Translations under genes and position numbers: made by a program
Notes under the pieces: model-generated
Database searches by the model: none
What the model saw: the letters and a program-made list of their open reading frames with translations, nothing else
Told to the model about the DNA's origin: nothing
Assembly: GCF_002077945.1 (NCBI RefSeq)
Contig: NZ_LVYD01000084.1
Coordinates: 1 to 44,156 of the forward strand
Length of the DNA: 44,156 bases
Reading direction: 5' to 3'
DNA from: Niastella vici
GTDB taxonomy: Bacteria; Bacteroidota; Bacteroidia; Chitinophagales; Chitinophagaceae
Shown: positions 37,107-44,156 of the stretch, piece by piece
Layout: each line of letters opens with the position of its first letter
Position numbering within the stretch: the stretch's first letter is position 1

Positions 37107-37195
37107 TCATTTGGGGATCGCTACGGCAGGCATTTAACCTTTTTCAGGTAAGAAGCTATACTATAAAGATACCATTTTCATACCAGGTATTCCAT

Positions 37196-37771
37196 TCAAT
37201 AACTCAGCACTTTAAAATGATATTTTTTCCCTATTTTATGCCAGGGCTTATAGGTATATTTTAACAGGCAGCCGAAAGCAAATACACCGGCGCTATAAGC
37301 CACATCTTCACCCGTTACTTTGTTATTCTTACTGGTAAGCCCGTTAAACACCGCCACGCCCAAATAGGCAGCCGCGCCCCACCTGAACAACCAACCGCTC
37401 TTTATCCAGTAAAAGTGTTGATGCCCCCCTGCCCCGTTTATCTGAAAACGCCCATTTTTATAATCTATTAAATAACCCCGCCTAGGCATAGCGTATATGT
37501 CGTTTATTGGAAAGCCTATAGTATTAAATGTAACGGTATCTGTACCCATCAGGTAATAATTAAACAGGGAAGGCTGAATATAGATAGAATCGCTGGTGAT
37601 CTTTTTAATGACGCCTTTTTCCCATTCCCTGTCTTTTAACAGGAAGGATATGGTAGAGCCCACAAAATAACTGGAAACCGTTTTTCTTCCCTTTTTGTAA
37701 TAAAGGATATTTTTTTGCGCATAGGATGATGTACCGAACAATAAGAGCGTAATAAAAATTCCCCATTTCAT
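37196..37771 (-). CDS. Hypothetical secreted or membrane protein
   Basis: 191 aa. Signal peptide MKWGIFITLLLFGTSSYAQ. The mature start KNILYYKKGRKTVSSYFVGSTISF looks like a small beta-barrel (SH3-like) fold, with KKITSDSIYIQPS. The C-terminal part has two hydrophobic stretches (WLFRWGAAAYLGVAVFNGL, GVFAFGCLLKYTY) that may be membrane-spanning. Proteins of this layout recur in Chitinophagaceae, but I know no function. 90 bp separate it from the GH15 start. Confidence 0.6.
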   Translation of the reverse strand: MKWGIFITLLLFGTSSYAQKNILYYKKGRKTVSSYFVGSTISFLLKDREWEKGVIKKITSDSIYIQPSLFNYYLMGTDTVTFNTIGFPINDIYAMPRRGYLIDYKNGRFQINGAGGHQHFYWIKSGWLFRWGAAAYLGVAVFNGLTSKNNKVTGEDVAYSAGVFAFGCLLKYTYKPWHKIGKKYHFKVLSY

Positions 37772-37928
37772 AAGGGAATTTAAAAAGAGTTGTTTACATC
37801 AAAAGAGGGTTTAACATTGTTAATTGATAAGTGTGCAGTTTTGGACAAAAAGCGTGCAAATTTTAGCGATAAGTGTGAAAGGCAATTGTCCGGAAAGGCG
37901 ATCGTTCCCAATGAATATCACCTGTTAT

Positions 37929-39113
37929 TCACCGGTACATTACAGTTCCCGGATGAAAAGTTCGCCACGAATGCCAGAACTCCTGTGATGCCCGCACCGG
38001 TTTCAGTTGCGAACCCGTAAGTAGTCCTTCAATACATTGGCCATTCATATTCCAGGTTGATCCTGTATTAACATCTTTCAACTCACCAGATAAACGGTCA
38101 TGAACAAACTGCAGCGCATGGCCATTCACCAGCCGGTCCCAAACATGAAAGGAAGCGCTGTCTTTTTCAAGCACCAATACAATTGGCAACCCGGGCAATG
38201 AATCCTGGATCATTCCGGCGCTTATGAGTTTATTCCAGTCATAAGCTTTGGCCACCTTGTTATAAGCAACGCCAATGACCCACGATTTAAATTGCCACGA
38301 CCCCGAATCTCTTTTTTCAAGGCTGCTTTTAATGGTCCCATTATCAAAATTGGCCAGGTCTTTATATTGTTTTGCAAAAGGCGTGTCGGGCTGAAGGATC
38401 AATGAAGAAGGATACCGGCGTAACCAAACAGCCAGTGTTGATTGCTCAGCAGGCAATTCCTGCAGGGAGGCGCCCTTTAAGGGACCGGCAACAGCCACCC
38501 CTGTAGCTTGTTGCCACCAGCTTTTGGTAGTCTTATCTTCAAACATAGCATTAAAATGATCCATGCCTACTAACCTGAACGTTTCATTTTTACCATTAAT
38601 TACCGGACTAAATACCCTGCCGGTTCTGCAAACAGTGCAATAGGTAACCATTACCGGCATATTACCAACCGTATCGCGTACCTGATGGTGATAGCCTATC
38701 AACTGAACGGGATAAGCTTTAGCCTCGCCATTTATTGCCACCCCTATAATTAATTTATTGCCGGGCATTGTATTGGTTGCCGCAGCAGCAAAACTTCTAT
38801 GCACCGGTTGATAAAACATTTTATCAGCTTTGAACCGAAAATTAAAAAAGTAAAAAACCACTGCATATAGTAACAAACCAACAAGCAACAGCACTTTCTT
38901 CCAAACGAATGAATACCTGAAAACCCGCACAACAGGATAAACCAGCACAGCCAGTATAACAATCCTGATCCACCAGATGTTATTATCTAACCAATAAGCG
39001 AAATCAATGGTATTGTTATGCTGGCTGCCGGGAAAGGGCATAATAAAGTATATATGCAATATTTCAATTGCCAGCAGCAGTAGCAGTCCGGTAATTAATA
39101 AAGACGTTCTCAT
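37929..39113 (-). CDS. DUF3179 domain-containing membrane protein
   Basis: 394 aa. Three membrane helices near residues 7-24, 43-62 and 72-92 (WKKVLLLVGLLLYAVVFYF), then a periplasmic DUF3179 domain with YPVQLIGYHHQVRD, the signature MVTYCTVCRTGRVFSP, FRLVGMDHFNAMFED and ATGVAVAGPLKG. The CxxC pair (TYCTVC) is typical of the family and may bind metal or form a disulfide; no reaction is established. Its start overlaps the upstream MetE-like stop by 4 nt, so the two are co-translated. Confidence 0.85.
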   Translation of the reverse strand: MRTSLLITGLLLLLAIEILHIYFIMPFPGSQHNNTIDFAYWLDNNIWWIRIVILAVLVYPVVRVFRYSFVWKKVLLLVGLLLYAVVFYFFNFRFKADKMFYQPVHRSFAAAATNTMPGNKLIIGVAINGEAKAYPVQLIGYHHQVRDTVGNMPVMVTYCTVCRTGRVFSPVINGKNETFRLVGMDHFNAMFEDKTTKSWWQQATGVAVAGPLKGASLQELPAEQSTLAVWLRRYPSSLILQPDTPFAKQYKDLANFDNGTIKSSLEKRDSGSWQFKSWVIGVAYNKVAKAYDWNKLISAGMIQDSLPGLPIVLVLEKDSASFHVWDRLVNGHALQFVHDRLSGELKDVNTGSTWNMNGQCIEGLLTGSQLKPVRASQEFWHSWRTFHPGTVMYR

Positions 39114-40195
39114 GTATTGCTCGTAATATATGAATTGTTCAACACTTCTTCAGCCAGCGCAGTGCCTGCAACCCTGGCGCTTATTTTTGCAAAAGCAGTT
39201 TCCCTGGAAGTAGAGGTATCATCGGCAAATGGAGAAAAACCACAATCATCTGTGGTGCCTAATTGTTCAACAGGTATTACTTCTGCAGCCTCCAATATCA
39301 GGTCCCTTATTTCTTCAGCTGTTTCAACCCGGGGGTCAAGCACATTGGTAACCCCGATGAAAACCCGTTGCGATGGCTGTATTGTTTCTTTGATCTTTTG
39401 TAACACGGCCTGTTTGTCTTTTTCTGCAGCATATTCAAGGTAAAAGCTGCCCGCATTCAATTGAAAAAGATAAGGCAGTAATTCGGCATAATTTATATCG
39501 GCGCTATGGGTTGAGTCGTGATCGCCGCCCGGGCAGGAATGCACCCCTATTCTCTTTCTTTCTTCGGCAGTGAACCGGTTCAACACCTGGTTATTTAAAT
39601 CAATAAACGATTGTAATAAGCCTTTCGATGGGTCTAACTTTACAGCCAGCCGGGCTTCGGTAAAATCGATCTGCACACACCAGGCGCCGTTATCAAAGCA
39701 ACTCCTGATATCTTTTTCCGCTTCGTTTAACAGGTCATTGATAAATTGTTCCCGGGAATACCCGCTGATCCCTTCCTGTGGATACAGCAAACTGAGCGCA
39801 GAGGCCGAAATGACCGCCTGCTTTACCGGTAGCTGTGTAAGCGATCTGGCTTTCTGTACATAACTACCCGCATAGGTTTGATACCTGAACGGCCCTGCCG
39901 TTAGTTTAGGTAATTGCCGGGTATGGCCATCCGCAAAAGGAATAATAACGCCATCCGGCGCCAGGGTTTGTAACCCATGCACCGGGTACGTAGCAAAGCT
40001 GGGTTTTGTTTGTTCGCCATCGGTAATGACGGGCGAACCGGTTTTTTCGAACTGACGGATCGTTTCGGTCAGGGCAATCTCAAAAAGTTTGCTCAATTCA
40101 TCCAGGGGTAATTCGTTTTTTGCAAAGGCGGTCATGCCTTCGATCAAATATTGCGGACGGGGAATACTGCCGATGGGCTCTGTTTGAATTTTCAT
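39110..40195 (-). CDS. MetE C-terminal-domain-like methyltransferase (YxjG/core-MetE type)
   Basis: 361 aa, about half of full MetE, with no N-terminal substrate-binding half. SIPRPQYL, SPVITDGEQTKPSFATYP and WCVQIDFTEARLAVKLDP match cobalamin-independent methionine synthase barrels. Zinc-ligand motifs are present: GVHSCPGGDHDSTH (H.C), YLEYAAEKDK and TTDDCGFSPFADD. Short MetE-like proteins (Bacillus YxjG/YxjH, core-MetE) transfer methyl groups to homocysteine or a related thiol; the methyl donor is not predictable. Coupled to a DUF3179 gene, an unusual partner. Confidence 0.85.
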   Translation of the reverse strand: MKIQTEPIGSIPRPQYLIEGMTAFAKNELPLDELSKLFEIALTETIRQFEKTGSPVITDGEQTKPSFATYPVHGLQTLAPDGVIIPFADGHTRQLPKLTAGPFRYQTYAGSYVQKARSLTQLPVKQAVISASALSLLYPQEGISGYSREQFINDLLNEAEKDIRSCFDNGAWCVQIDFTEARLAVKLDPSKGLLQSFIDLNNQVLNRFTAEERKRIGVHSCPGGDHDSTHSADINYAELLPYLFQLNAGSFYLEYAAEKDKQAVLQKIKETIQPSQRVFIGVTNVLDPRVETAEEIRDLILEAAEVIPVEQLGTTDDCGFSPFADDTSTSRETAFAKISARVAGTALAEEVLNNSYITSNT

Positions 40196-40418
40196 ATAAC
40201 ATAATTTACAAATGAGTAAAATAAGGATGGAACCACATGCTGAAGCGTGTAGTTAAAAAGAGAGAATAAACAGTAATCAAACAGATGTTCCCGGTGGGAA
40301 ATTTCCTGAATTTAAAAAATTTCGGGATCGGGATCAAAAATTTTATTCGGGAGAGGAAAAAGGCCAGGATGTTAAATTGTTAAGGGCTATAGTATTATAA
40401 AAAAGGAACCTTATCTTT

Positions 40419-40955
40419 ATGGAGATGAAACGGACAATCCTTTTTGCCGCGATACTGATATCCACTGTGGTGGCGAAGGCACAGATGCCTTTGACCTTTG
40501 GTTCTATGAATCAACCTGCCTTTCAACATTTTCGCCAGGTGGGCGACAGCAATACCGGTCAAAAGAAATGGTTTGTTTCGAAATATGCCGGTATATCCAC
40601 TGGTTTTATGGCTTTTAAAGGTGGAAGTGGCAGCTTTTTATCGGCTCCCGTGGGGATCCAGCTTTACCGGCGATTGAATGACAACGTATATGCCTTTGCG
40701 GGCGTTTCTGTGGCGCCTTCCATTTTCAATTTTAACGGCGCGTTTTATCAACCGGGGGTCAACAAGAACAATAATTTCATGAATTCCAATAACTTCGGCG
40801 CCTATTCTTCTGCACATATGGGCCTGATGTATATCAATAGCGACAGAACATTTTCGATTTCCGGTAGCATTGGCGTTAGCAGCTATTATGGCCATTCCCC
40901 CTTTTATGCGCCGGGCAATTCTCCTATGGTGCGGAATAATAAACTGAACTACTGA
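40419..40955 (+). CDS. Hypothetical secreted protein, outer-membrane-like
   Basis: 178 aa; ATGs at 40419 and 40425 are both possible, the second giving a cleaner signal peptide MKRTILFAAILISTVVAKAQ. The mature sequence alternates strand-like stretches (GISTGFMAFKGGSGSFLSAP, NVYAFAGVSVAPSIFNF, SSAHMGLMYINSDRTFSISG, GSIGVSSYYG), suggesting a small outer-membrane barrel or beta-rich surface protein. The TATCTTTA next to the start resembles a TAnnTTTG box and could give a leaderless transcript. No family recognised. Confidence 0.6.
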   Translation: MEMKRTILFAAILISTVVAKAQMPLTFGSMNQPAFQHFRQVGDSNTGQKKWFVSKYAGISTGFMAFKGGSGSFLSAPVGIQLYRRLNDNVYAFAGVSVAPSIFNFNGAFYQPGVNKNNNFMNSNNFGAYSSAHMGLMYINSDRTFSISGSIGVSSYYGHSPFYAPGNSPMVRNNKLNY

Positions 40956-40986
40956 TAAACGCTTCTTCCCATTATTGACAATTCCC

Positions 40987-41499
40987 TCAAATACGTGGGA
41001 CAGGAATATTTGTTCCCCATTCTTCCATAAGCCGCTCCCCCTCTGCTGCGCAAGTTGCTAACCAGATGTTATCCCTACACGACACTGAAAGGCAAGTCAT
41101 CAACTTTGGCTCGTATGTCACCGACTTTGCAACATAAGTTACCTGCAATGGATCAATGCTCGCTAACAATAGTGTGTTGCTCAGCAACATTGCTGCATTA
41201 CTCACAAACATTGGTGCGTTGCTCGCTGACAATGGTGCGTTACTCGCTGACATTGATGCGTTGCTCGCTGACTTTGGATCGAAAGTCATTGACAATGGTT
41301 CAAAAGTCACTGACTTTGCATAGTAAGTAACTTGCAATGGCGCATTGCTCGCCAACATTGATGCGTTGCTCGCTAACAATGGTATGTTGCTCGCCAACAA
41401 CGGTACGTTACTCAACAACATTGGAGCAATGCTCAGCAACATTGAATCACAGCTACGTGACTTCATGGCCAAAGTCGCTGACTTTAGCCGAGAAGTCAC
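40987..41499 (-). CDS. Putative heptapeptide-repeat protein (possible coding strand of the 21-bp array)
   Basis: 170 codons, open because the 21-bp repeat preserves the frame. From residue ~20 the translation is a 7-residue repeat: MLLSNVP, LLASNIP, MLASNAP, KSVTFEP, LSMTFDP, MFVSNAA, KSVTYEP. Position 4 is almost always Ser/Thr and position 7 often Pro. The non-repeat C-terminus (RLMEEWGTNIPVPRI) resembles the end of the frameshifted short ORF at 41904-42039 (LEHVGFNVPIPTSFQ). There is no signal peptide. Plus-strand frames are also long, so coding is not proven. Not recognised as any family. Confidence 0.35.
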   Translation of the reverse strand: MTSRLKSATLAMKSRSCDSMLLSIAPMLLSNVPLLASNIPLLASNASMLASNAPLQVTYYAKSVTFEPLSMTFDPKSASNASMSASNAPLSASNAPMFVSNAAMLLSNTLLLASIDPLQVTYVAKSVTYEPKLMTCLSVSCRDNIWLATCAAEGERLMEEWGTNIPVPRI

Positions 41500-41647
41500 G
41501 TACTTCTAATCAAAAGTACCGGAGATAAAGACCAAAGTCAGCTAGTTATGATGCATTGTTAGCGAGTAATAGAACATTGTCGCTATGTAATGGTGCATAG
41601 TTAACGAGTAATGGTGTAATGCCTGCGAGCAATGGTAGAAAATTGAG
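41060..41647. repeat. Degenerate 21-bp tandem array, 28 units, 189-bp higher-order period
   Basis: Units phase exactly every 21 bp without indels from 41060 to 41647. Type A units start AACATTGG/GACAATGG and end TTGCTCGCT. Type B units start GACTTTG and end AAAGTC-type or AAGTTAC-type. Order: about 3 B (41081-41143), 6 A (41144-41269), 3 B (41270-41332), 6 A (41333-41458), 4 B (41459-41542), then weaker A. The block at 41123-41164 recurs at 41312-41353, exactly 189 bp on. Many units carry small internal palindromes (GCAATG..CATTGC, GACTTT..AAAGTC, AACG GTA CGTT). The period is a multiple of three and two helical turns. Confidence 0.85.
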
Positions 41648-41744
41648 CAGAGACGCGACATCCTGGGTTATTTATGCCGCGCAATTAGCCATAGAAGTCT
41701 CATAATTAATTACTTATACCTCGCATTTAATTAAACCAATAAAA

Positions 41745-41770
41745 AAGGCCACCGATATATCGGAGACCTT
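41745..41770 (-). terminator. Terminator (minus strand) below short peptide ORFs
   Basis: On the minus strand AAGG-TCT-CCGAT-AT-ATCGG-TGG-CCTT is followed by TTTTTTATT. The inner 5-bp and outer 4-bp stems are perfect, with a 3-nt internal bulge on both sides. It implies a minus-strand transcript from the 41793-42469 region. Confidence 0.65.
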
Positions 41771-41792
41771 CCATATTTTTTGCCTGCCTTTG

Positions 41793-41879
41793 CTAAAGGT
41801 TCGGCGAGTGCGGTGGGAGTAGATAGGGTTTAACCAACCGGGCGAACCATATAAAGGTTTCTTTTAACGCGTCTATCAT
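41793..41879 (-). CDS. Possible 28-aa peptide ORF
   Basis: ATG at 41879 to TAG at 41793 encodes a peptide starting MIDALKETFIWFARLV and ending PPHSPNL, amphipathic and basic in the middle. It lies directly upstream of a minus-strand terminator and 24 bp after the stop of another short frame. No known family. It could be a small toxin-like or bioactive peptide, or a chance ORF. Confidence 0.3.
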   Translation of the reverse strand: MIDALKETFIWFARLVKPYLLPPHSPNL

Positions 41880-41903
41880 CTTAAATAATTAATTAGCAAT
41901 CAT

Positions 41904-42039
41904 TTACTGGAATGAAGTAGGGATCGGAACGTTAAACCCTACATGTTCCAACCCCAAAACACCTGGAGCCTGTGCTGATGCCTGTTGTAAACTACTCAGA
42001 GACAGCAGCCCCCTATTGTTTTACTATTTTGCAATTCAT
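41904..42039 (-). pseudogene. Short peptide ORF with probable one-base frameshift
   Basis: ATG at 42039 gives only MNCKIVKQ before a TAG. A one-base shift before it opens a frame continuing GLLSLSSLQQASAQAPGV and ending LEHVGFNVPIPTSFQ at TAA 41904. The total span is 45 codons plus one base. The A-run at about 42017-42020 is a likely slip site. The ending resembles that of the array-encoded ORF. Could be a real slip, a pseudogene or a sequencing error. Confidence 0.3.
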
Positions 42040-42049
42040 GTTGTTGATA

Positions 42050-42469
42050 TTATTTTATAAAAGCTTTTTCTATCTGATGTGAATCTTCCAGCATCAAGAG
42101 TTTGGTAATTAATCGATCTTTAACAGTGAACCGCATAACAAAGGGCTCTTTAAATTTTTTGCCCGTTGCCTTTACCGTTCTGCCGGCCTTTCCAAAAACA
42201 GCAGCTTCTGTGCCATCAATAAATATGTGATCCATTTCAAAATCATCCTCTTTAGTGTGATGAGCTGCGATCAGTTGTTGTAAAGCGGTTATAACTTGCT
42301 GCTTGCCGTTTTTCTTCCCTGTCCAGGGCATATACGGGGACTCCGCTATATAGAAGTTTATGTCCTCTGCTAAAAAAACTGCAATAGCTTCTGTGTCGTT
42401 GTTACCTGTGCCCTGGAAAAAACCGTTCAGCACCTGCTGGGTTTCCTGGCTTTGCGTTGATAATTCCAT
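42050..42469 (-). CDS. NTF2/SnoaL-like domain protein
   Basis: 139 aa, one domain with the cone-shaped NTF2-like fold pattern: a helical start (QQVLNGFFQGTGNNDTEAIAVFLAEDINFYIAES), then MPWTGKKNGKQQVITALQQL, strands FEMDHIFIDGTEAAVFGKAGR and FVMRFTVKDRLITKLLMLED. Members serve as small-molecule isomerases, or as ligand-binding stress or detoxification proteins; active-site residues cannot be assigned here. It lies downstream of a broken Crp/Fnr gene on the same strand, with a 240-bp gap, so they may once have been related in regulation. Confidence 0.78.
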   Translation of the reverse strand: MELSTQSQETQQVLNGFFQGTGNNDTEAIAVFLAEDINFYIAESPYMPWTGKKNGKQQVITALQQLIAAHHTKEDDFEMDHIFIDGTEAAVFGKAGRTVKATGKKFKEPFVMRFTVKDRLITKLLMLEDSHQIEKAFIK

Positions 42470-42709
42470 TTTATTTAAGTTGACTTGTAATTAGATACCG
42501 AAGTCGTATTTGGCGGCCCATTATATTTTGATCCTGGTCCTCGCTGCAACAAGCGTGGTGGCGGTTAGCCTACCGGAGCCCGGACTGGTGCCTGTATTAA
42601 AATTATTTTTTACATGACCTTTAAGCTTTAATGCAAAGCTCAGCCATACCATTGAGGATAAATTTGATATTTGATTCAAAAATTCTTGATAAATATCAAG
42701 AGAAGCAGA
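42470..42709. other. Intergenic region with Crp-gene terminator
   Basis: 240 bp with no ORF. CTTGATA (42685-42691) and TATCAAG (42694-42700) form a tight hairpin with a 2-nt loop. On the minus strand it is followed by AATTTTTG, so it probably terminates the Crp/Fnr gene that ends at 42710. Confidence 0.55.
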
Positions 42710-43288
42710 TTATTTAGAGGAGATCTGTTTTCGGATTCGACTTAAGGTTTCGGGTGTAATACCCAGGTAAGAAGCGACCATATGCCGGGGCGCCCGGTTG
42801 GCCAGGTTGGGAAAGGTTTTTAAAAAGTAGTAATATTTTTCTTCCGCTGTTTATTGTAAGGTTTCATTGATTCGTTCCTGAGTAGCATTTAAACTGCGTT
42901 GTAAGACCAGGTTGACCGTATCCTTAAATGCAGGGATCCTTTCATTCAGCATTTCAAAGTTAGATTTGCTAATAAGCAGCACTACACTATTTTCAACTGC
43001 GTCAATATTGTATCTGGAAGGCTTACCATCCATTAAGCTTTGCCGGTCGGATATCCACCAGTTTTCAGTCGCAAAATATACAGTATGCTCAATACCTTTA
43101 TCATTTACACTATACTTGCGCAGAAACCCTTTGCATACAAAACCGCTATAGGAACAAACATCTCCTTCGGTCAGAAGAAATTGATGCTTCCGAAGTTTTT
43201 TAATAATACAGACAGGCTCAATCAGCTCATAATCAGCCTCAGTAAGACTAACCTTATCTTCGAGATATTTGCGGAAGAATTCGAACAT
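42710..43288 (-). pseudogene. Crp/Fnr-family regulator broken by an in-frame stop
   Basis: The intact-looking N-terminal 145 codons form a cyclic-nucleotide-binding-like domain (LLTEGDVCSYSGFVCKGFLRKY, VYFATENWWISDRQSL). A TAA at 42851-42853 (codon 146) follows ERINETLQ. Directly beyond it, in the same frame, the protein continues TAEEKYYYFLKTFPNLANRA, then PRHMVASYLGITPETLSRIR and stops at 42710. That segment is a normal Crp-type HTH. The full locus is 193 codons, the normal family length. The stop removes the DNA-binding domain, so the product is probably inactive unless TAA is read through or is an assembly error. Confidence 0.85.
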
Positions 43289-43382
43289 ATTACAATGTTA
43301 CAAAAACTACTAATAAAACAAAGTGCAAGCAATTCATATTCACTCATAGTTGCATACAATTACCATTCTGTATGGACTTAAA

Positions 43383-43416
43383 TTGGTGAAAAATACCTAA
43401 CTCCACGTTATATTTG
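43383..43416 (+). promoter_or_regulatory. Promoter of the FKBP-type gene
   Basis: TATATTTG (43409-43416) is a perfect TAnnTTTG box. TTG at 43383-43385 is 23 bp upstream. The ATG at 43438 lies 21 bp downstream. Confidence 0.7.
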
Positions 43417-43437
43417 CCCCCTAAACTTATAATATAC

Positions 43438-43899
43438 ATGCGTTTAATTAATCTTGTTTTTAGTATGATATTGACCCTGGTGCTGACGGGATGTAGTAGT
43501 AAAAAGGATAAAGATAACAGATGCACCACAGCGGCAGAAGATGATGCCAAAATGCAGAATTATATTAGTGCCAATGGCATTACAGCTACCAAACATGCCA
43601 GTGGAATTTATTACCAGATCATTGAGCCGGGCAGCGGTGCTACTCCCACAATTAATTCAACTGTAAAAGCAAACTATACAGGTAAATTCACAAACAACAC
43701 TTCCTTCGATGGAGGAGTGGCAAGTTTTCCGTTGACAGGTGTAATTGAGGGCTGGCAAATAGGTATCCCGCTTATCAAGCAGGGCGGAAAGGTAAAATTG
43801 ATCATTCCACCTTACCTGGCTTATGGATGTAATGATTACATGAGTATTCCAGGCAATTCCGTATTGATATTCGATGTAGAATTACTGGAAGTCAGGTAA
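43438..43899 (+). CDS. FKBP-type peptidyl-prolyl isomerase lipoprotein
   Basis: 153 aa from ATG 43438; the frame extends to a start at 43414 that would fall inside the promoter box. Lipoprotein signal with LTGC (Cys19). A short linker is followed by an FKBP domain: VKANYTGKF, FPLTGVIEGWQIGIPLIKQG, KVKLIIPPYLAYGC and SVLIFDVELLEVR, all canonical (VIEGW, YLAYG). It would catalyse prolyl cis-trans isomerisation, or act as a chaperone, in the periplasm. The usual YGxxxxxxIP motif is intact here as YGCNDYMSIP. Confidence 0.92.
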   Translation: MRLINLVFSMILTLVLTGCSSKKDKDNRCTTAAEDDAKMQNYISANGITATKHASGIYYQIIEPGSGATPTINSTVKANYTGKFTNNTSFDGGVASFPLTGVIEGWQIGIPLIKQGGKVKLIIPPYLAYGCNDYMSIPGNSVLIFDVELLEVR

Positions 43900-43934
43900 A
43901 TCAACAGGGAGACCCAAAATGCAGGCTGACCGCC

Positions 43935-43980
43935 CCTCCCGACCGTAAGTCGGGATGCGCTGAACCAACTGAGCTAAATT
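43935..43980 (-). other. tRNA-like fragment (5' half)
   Basis: Minus-strand TTTAGCTCAGTTGGTTCAGC matches a tRNA D-arm. It is followed by an anticodon-like stem-loop: CCCGA/TCGGG stem, loop CTTACGG, anticodon position TAC (Val-like). No complementary acceptor stem and no T-arm GGTTCGA follow. It is probably a truncated tRNA or the scar of an integration site. Confidence 0.5.
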
Positions 43981-44108
43981 TCTTTTTGACTTGCGATTAA
44001 CTGCTCTATCTTTTTACGACTTTTCCAGCCTTTTATTTCTCGCTCACGCTTGTATGCATCCGCTTTCGCTGGGTGCATTTCGGTATAAACAAATATAGAG
44101 TCGCCAAT
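43974..44108 (-). pseudogene. GIY-YIG endonuclease C-terminal remnant
   Basis: Open frame of 45 codons reading GDSIFVYTEMHPAKADAYKR and then EREIKGWKSRKKIEQLIA, the standard C-terminal half of small GIY-YIG nucleases. In-frame TAA (44109-44111) and TGA (44115-44117) block the upstream part, and no GIY...YIG motif is in the window. The stop codon lies inside the tRNA-like fragment. A truncated or frameshifted gene. Confidence 0.65.
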
Positions 44109-44156
44109 TTAAATTCATCCATGGCAAAAGGGATCAGGTTGAAATTTTGGGGGATT

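Noticed and set aside
41055..41528. Plus-strand ORFs across the 21-bp array (consensus RCSLTLV heptads)
   Set aside because: Broken by TAA at 41328-41330 and without a distinctive tail. The minus frame is longer and its tail recurs nearby, so plus coding is less likely.
41060..41647. CRISPR array
   Set aside because: No repeat/spacer alternation; the whole 21-bp unit varies and there are no cas genes.
43935..43980. Functional tRNA-Val gene
   Set aside because: Only the D-arm and an anticodon-like stem-loop are present; acceptor pairing and T-arm are missing.

Overview
The window looks like chromosomal DNA from a Bacteroidota bacterium, most likely a Chitinophagaceae member (Niastella/Chitinophaga-like). 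The evidence is SusC/SusD-type outer-membrane genes, a FecR/sigma/TonB-receptor cassette, a type IX secretion (T9SS) C-terminal sorting domain, lipoproteins with Lys-rich residues after the Cys, and promoter boxes of the TAnnTTTG type. No ribosomal RNA, complete tRNA, insertion sequence or CRISPR array was seen.

Layout. 1-6030: a periplasmic PapD-like chaperone gene diverges from three paralogous secreted ~165-170 aa proteins, a short relative and a 915-aa outer-membrane beta-barrel protein. Together these resemble a chaperone/usher fibre-assembly locus, unexpected in this phylum. 6030-10460: a decayed stretch, a DoxX-like membrane protein, an AraC-type regulator divergent from an AldB-type aldehyde dehydrogenase, and a lipoprotein. 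10476-19578: a polysaccharide-utilisation locus on the minus strand, with a SusR-like membrane regulator, SusC, SusD and a GH97 alpha-glucosidase. 19919-25146: a small membrane-anchored protein and a sigma factor-FecR-TonB receptor cassette without SusD. 25819-29973: a 1384-aa T9SS-exported GH87-type alpha-1,3-glucanase. The GH87 and GH97 enzymes suggest a pathway in which alpha-glucan (mutan, nigeran or fungal wall glucan) is cut outside the cell, imported by SusCD and hydrolysed in the periplasm.

30079-40955: housekeeping and accessory genes, namely a GNAT acetyltransferase, VanZ-like protein, YdjC/ChbG-like deacetylase, methyltransferase, a 47-aa small ORF, an outer-membrane protein, a translationally coupled GH15 glucoamylase-glucose dehydrogenase pair, a DUF3179 protein overlapping a MetE-C-like protein, and two unknown secreted proteins. 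40956-44156: an odd region with a degenerate 21-bp x 28 tandem array having a 189-bp higher-order period, short frameshifted peptide ORFs, an NTF2-like gene, a Crp/Fnr gene broken by an in-frame TAA, an FKBP-type lipoprotein, and a tRNA-like fragment abutting a GIY-YIG endonuclease remnant.

The strongest candidates for something undescribed are the chaperone/usher-like locus (81-6029) and the 21-bp array (41060-41647). The array's minus-strand reading frame encodes a heptapeptide repeat and ends in a GxN[IV]P[VI]P tail that recurs in a short frameshifted ORF about 0.9 kb away. Domain assignments are from visual motif recognition only.
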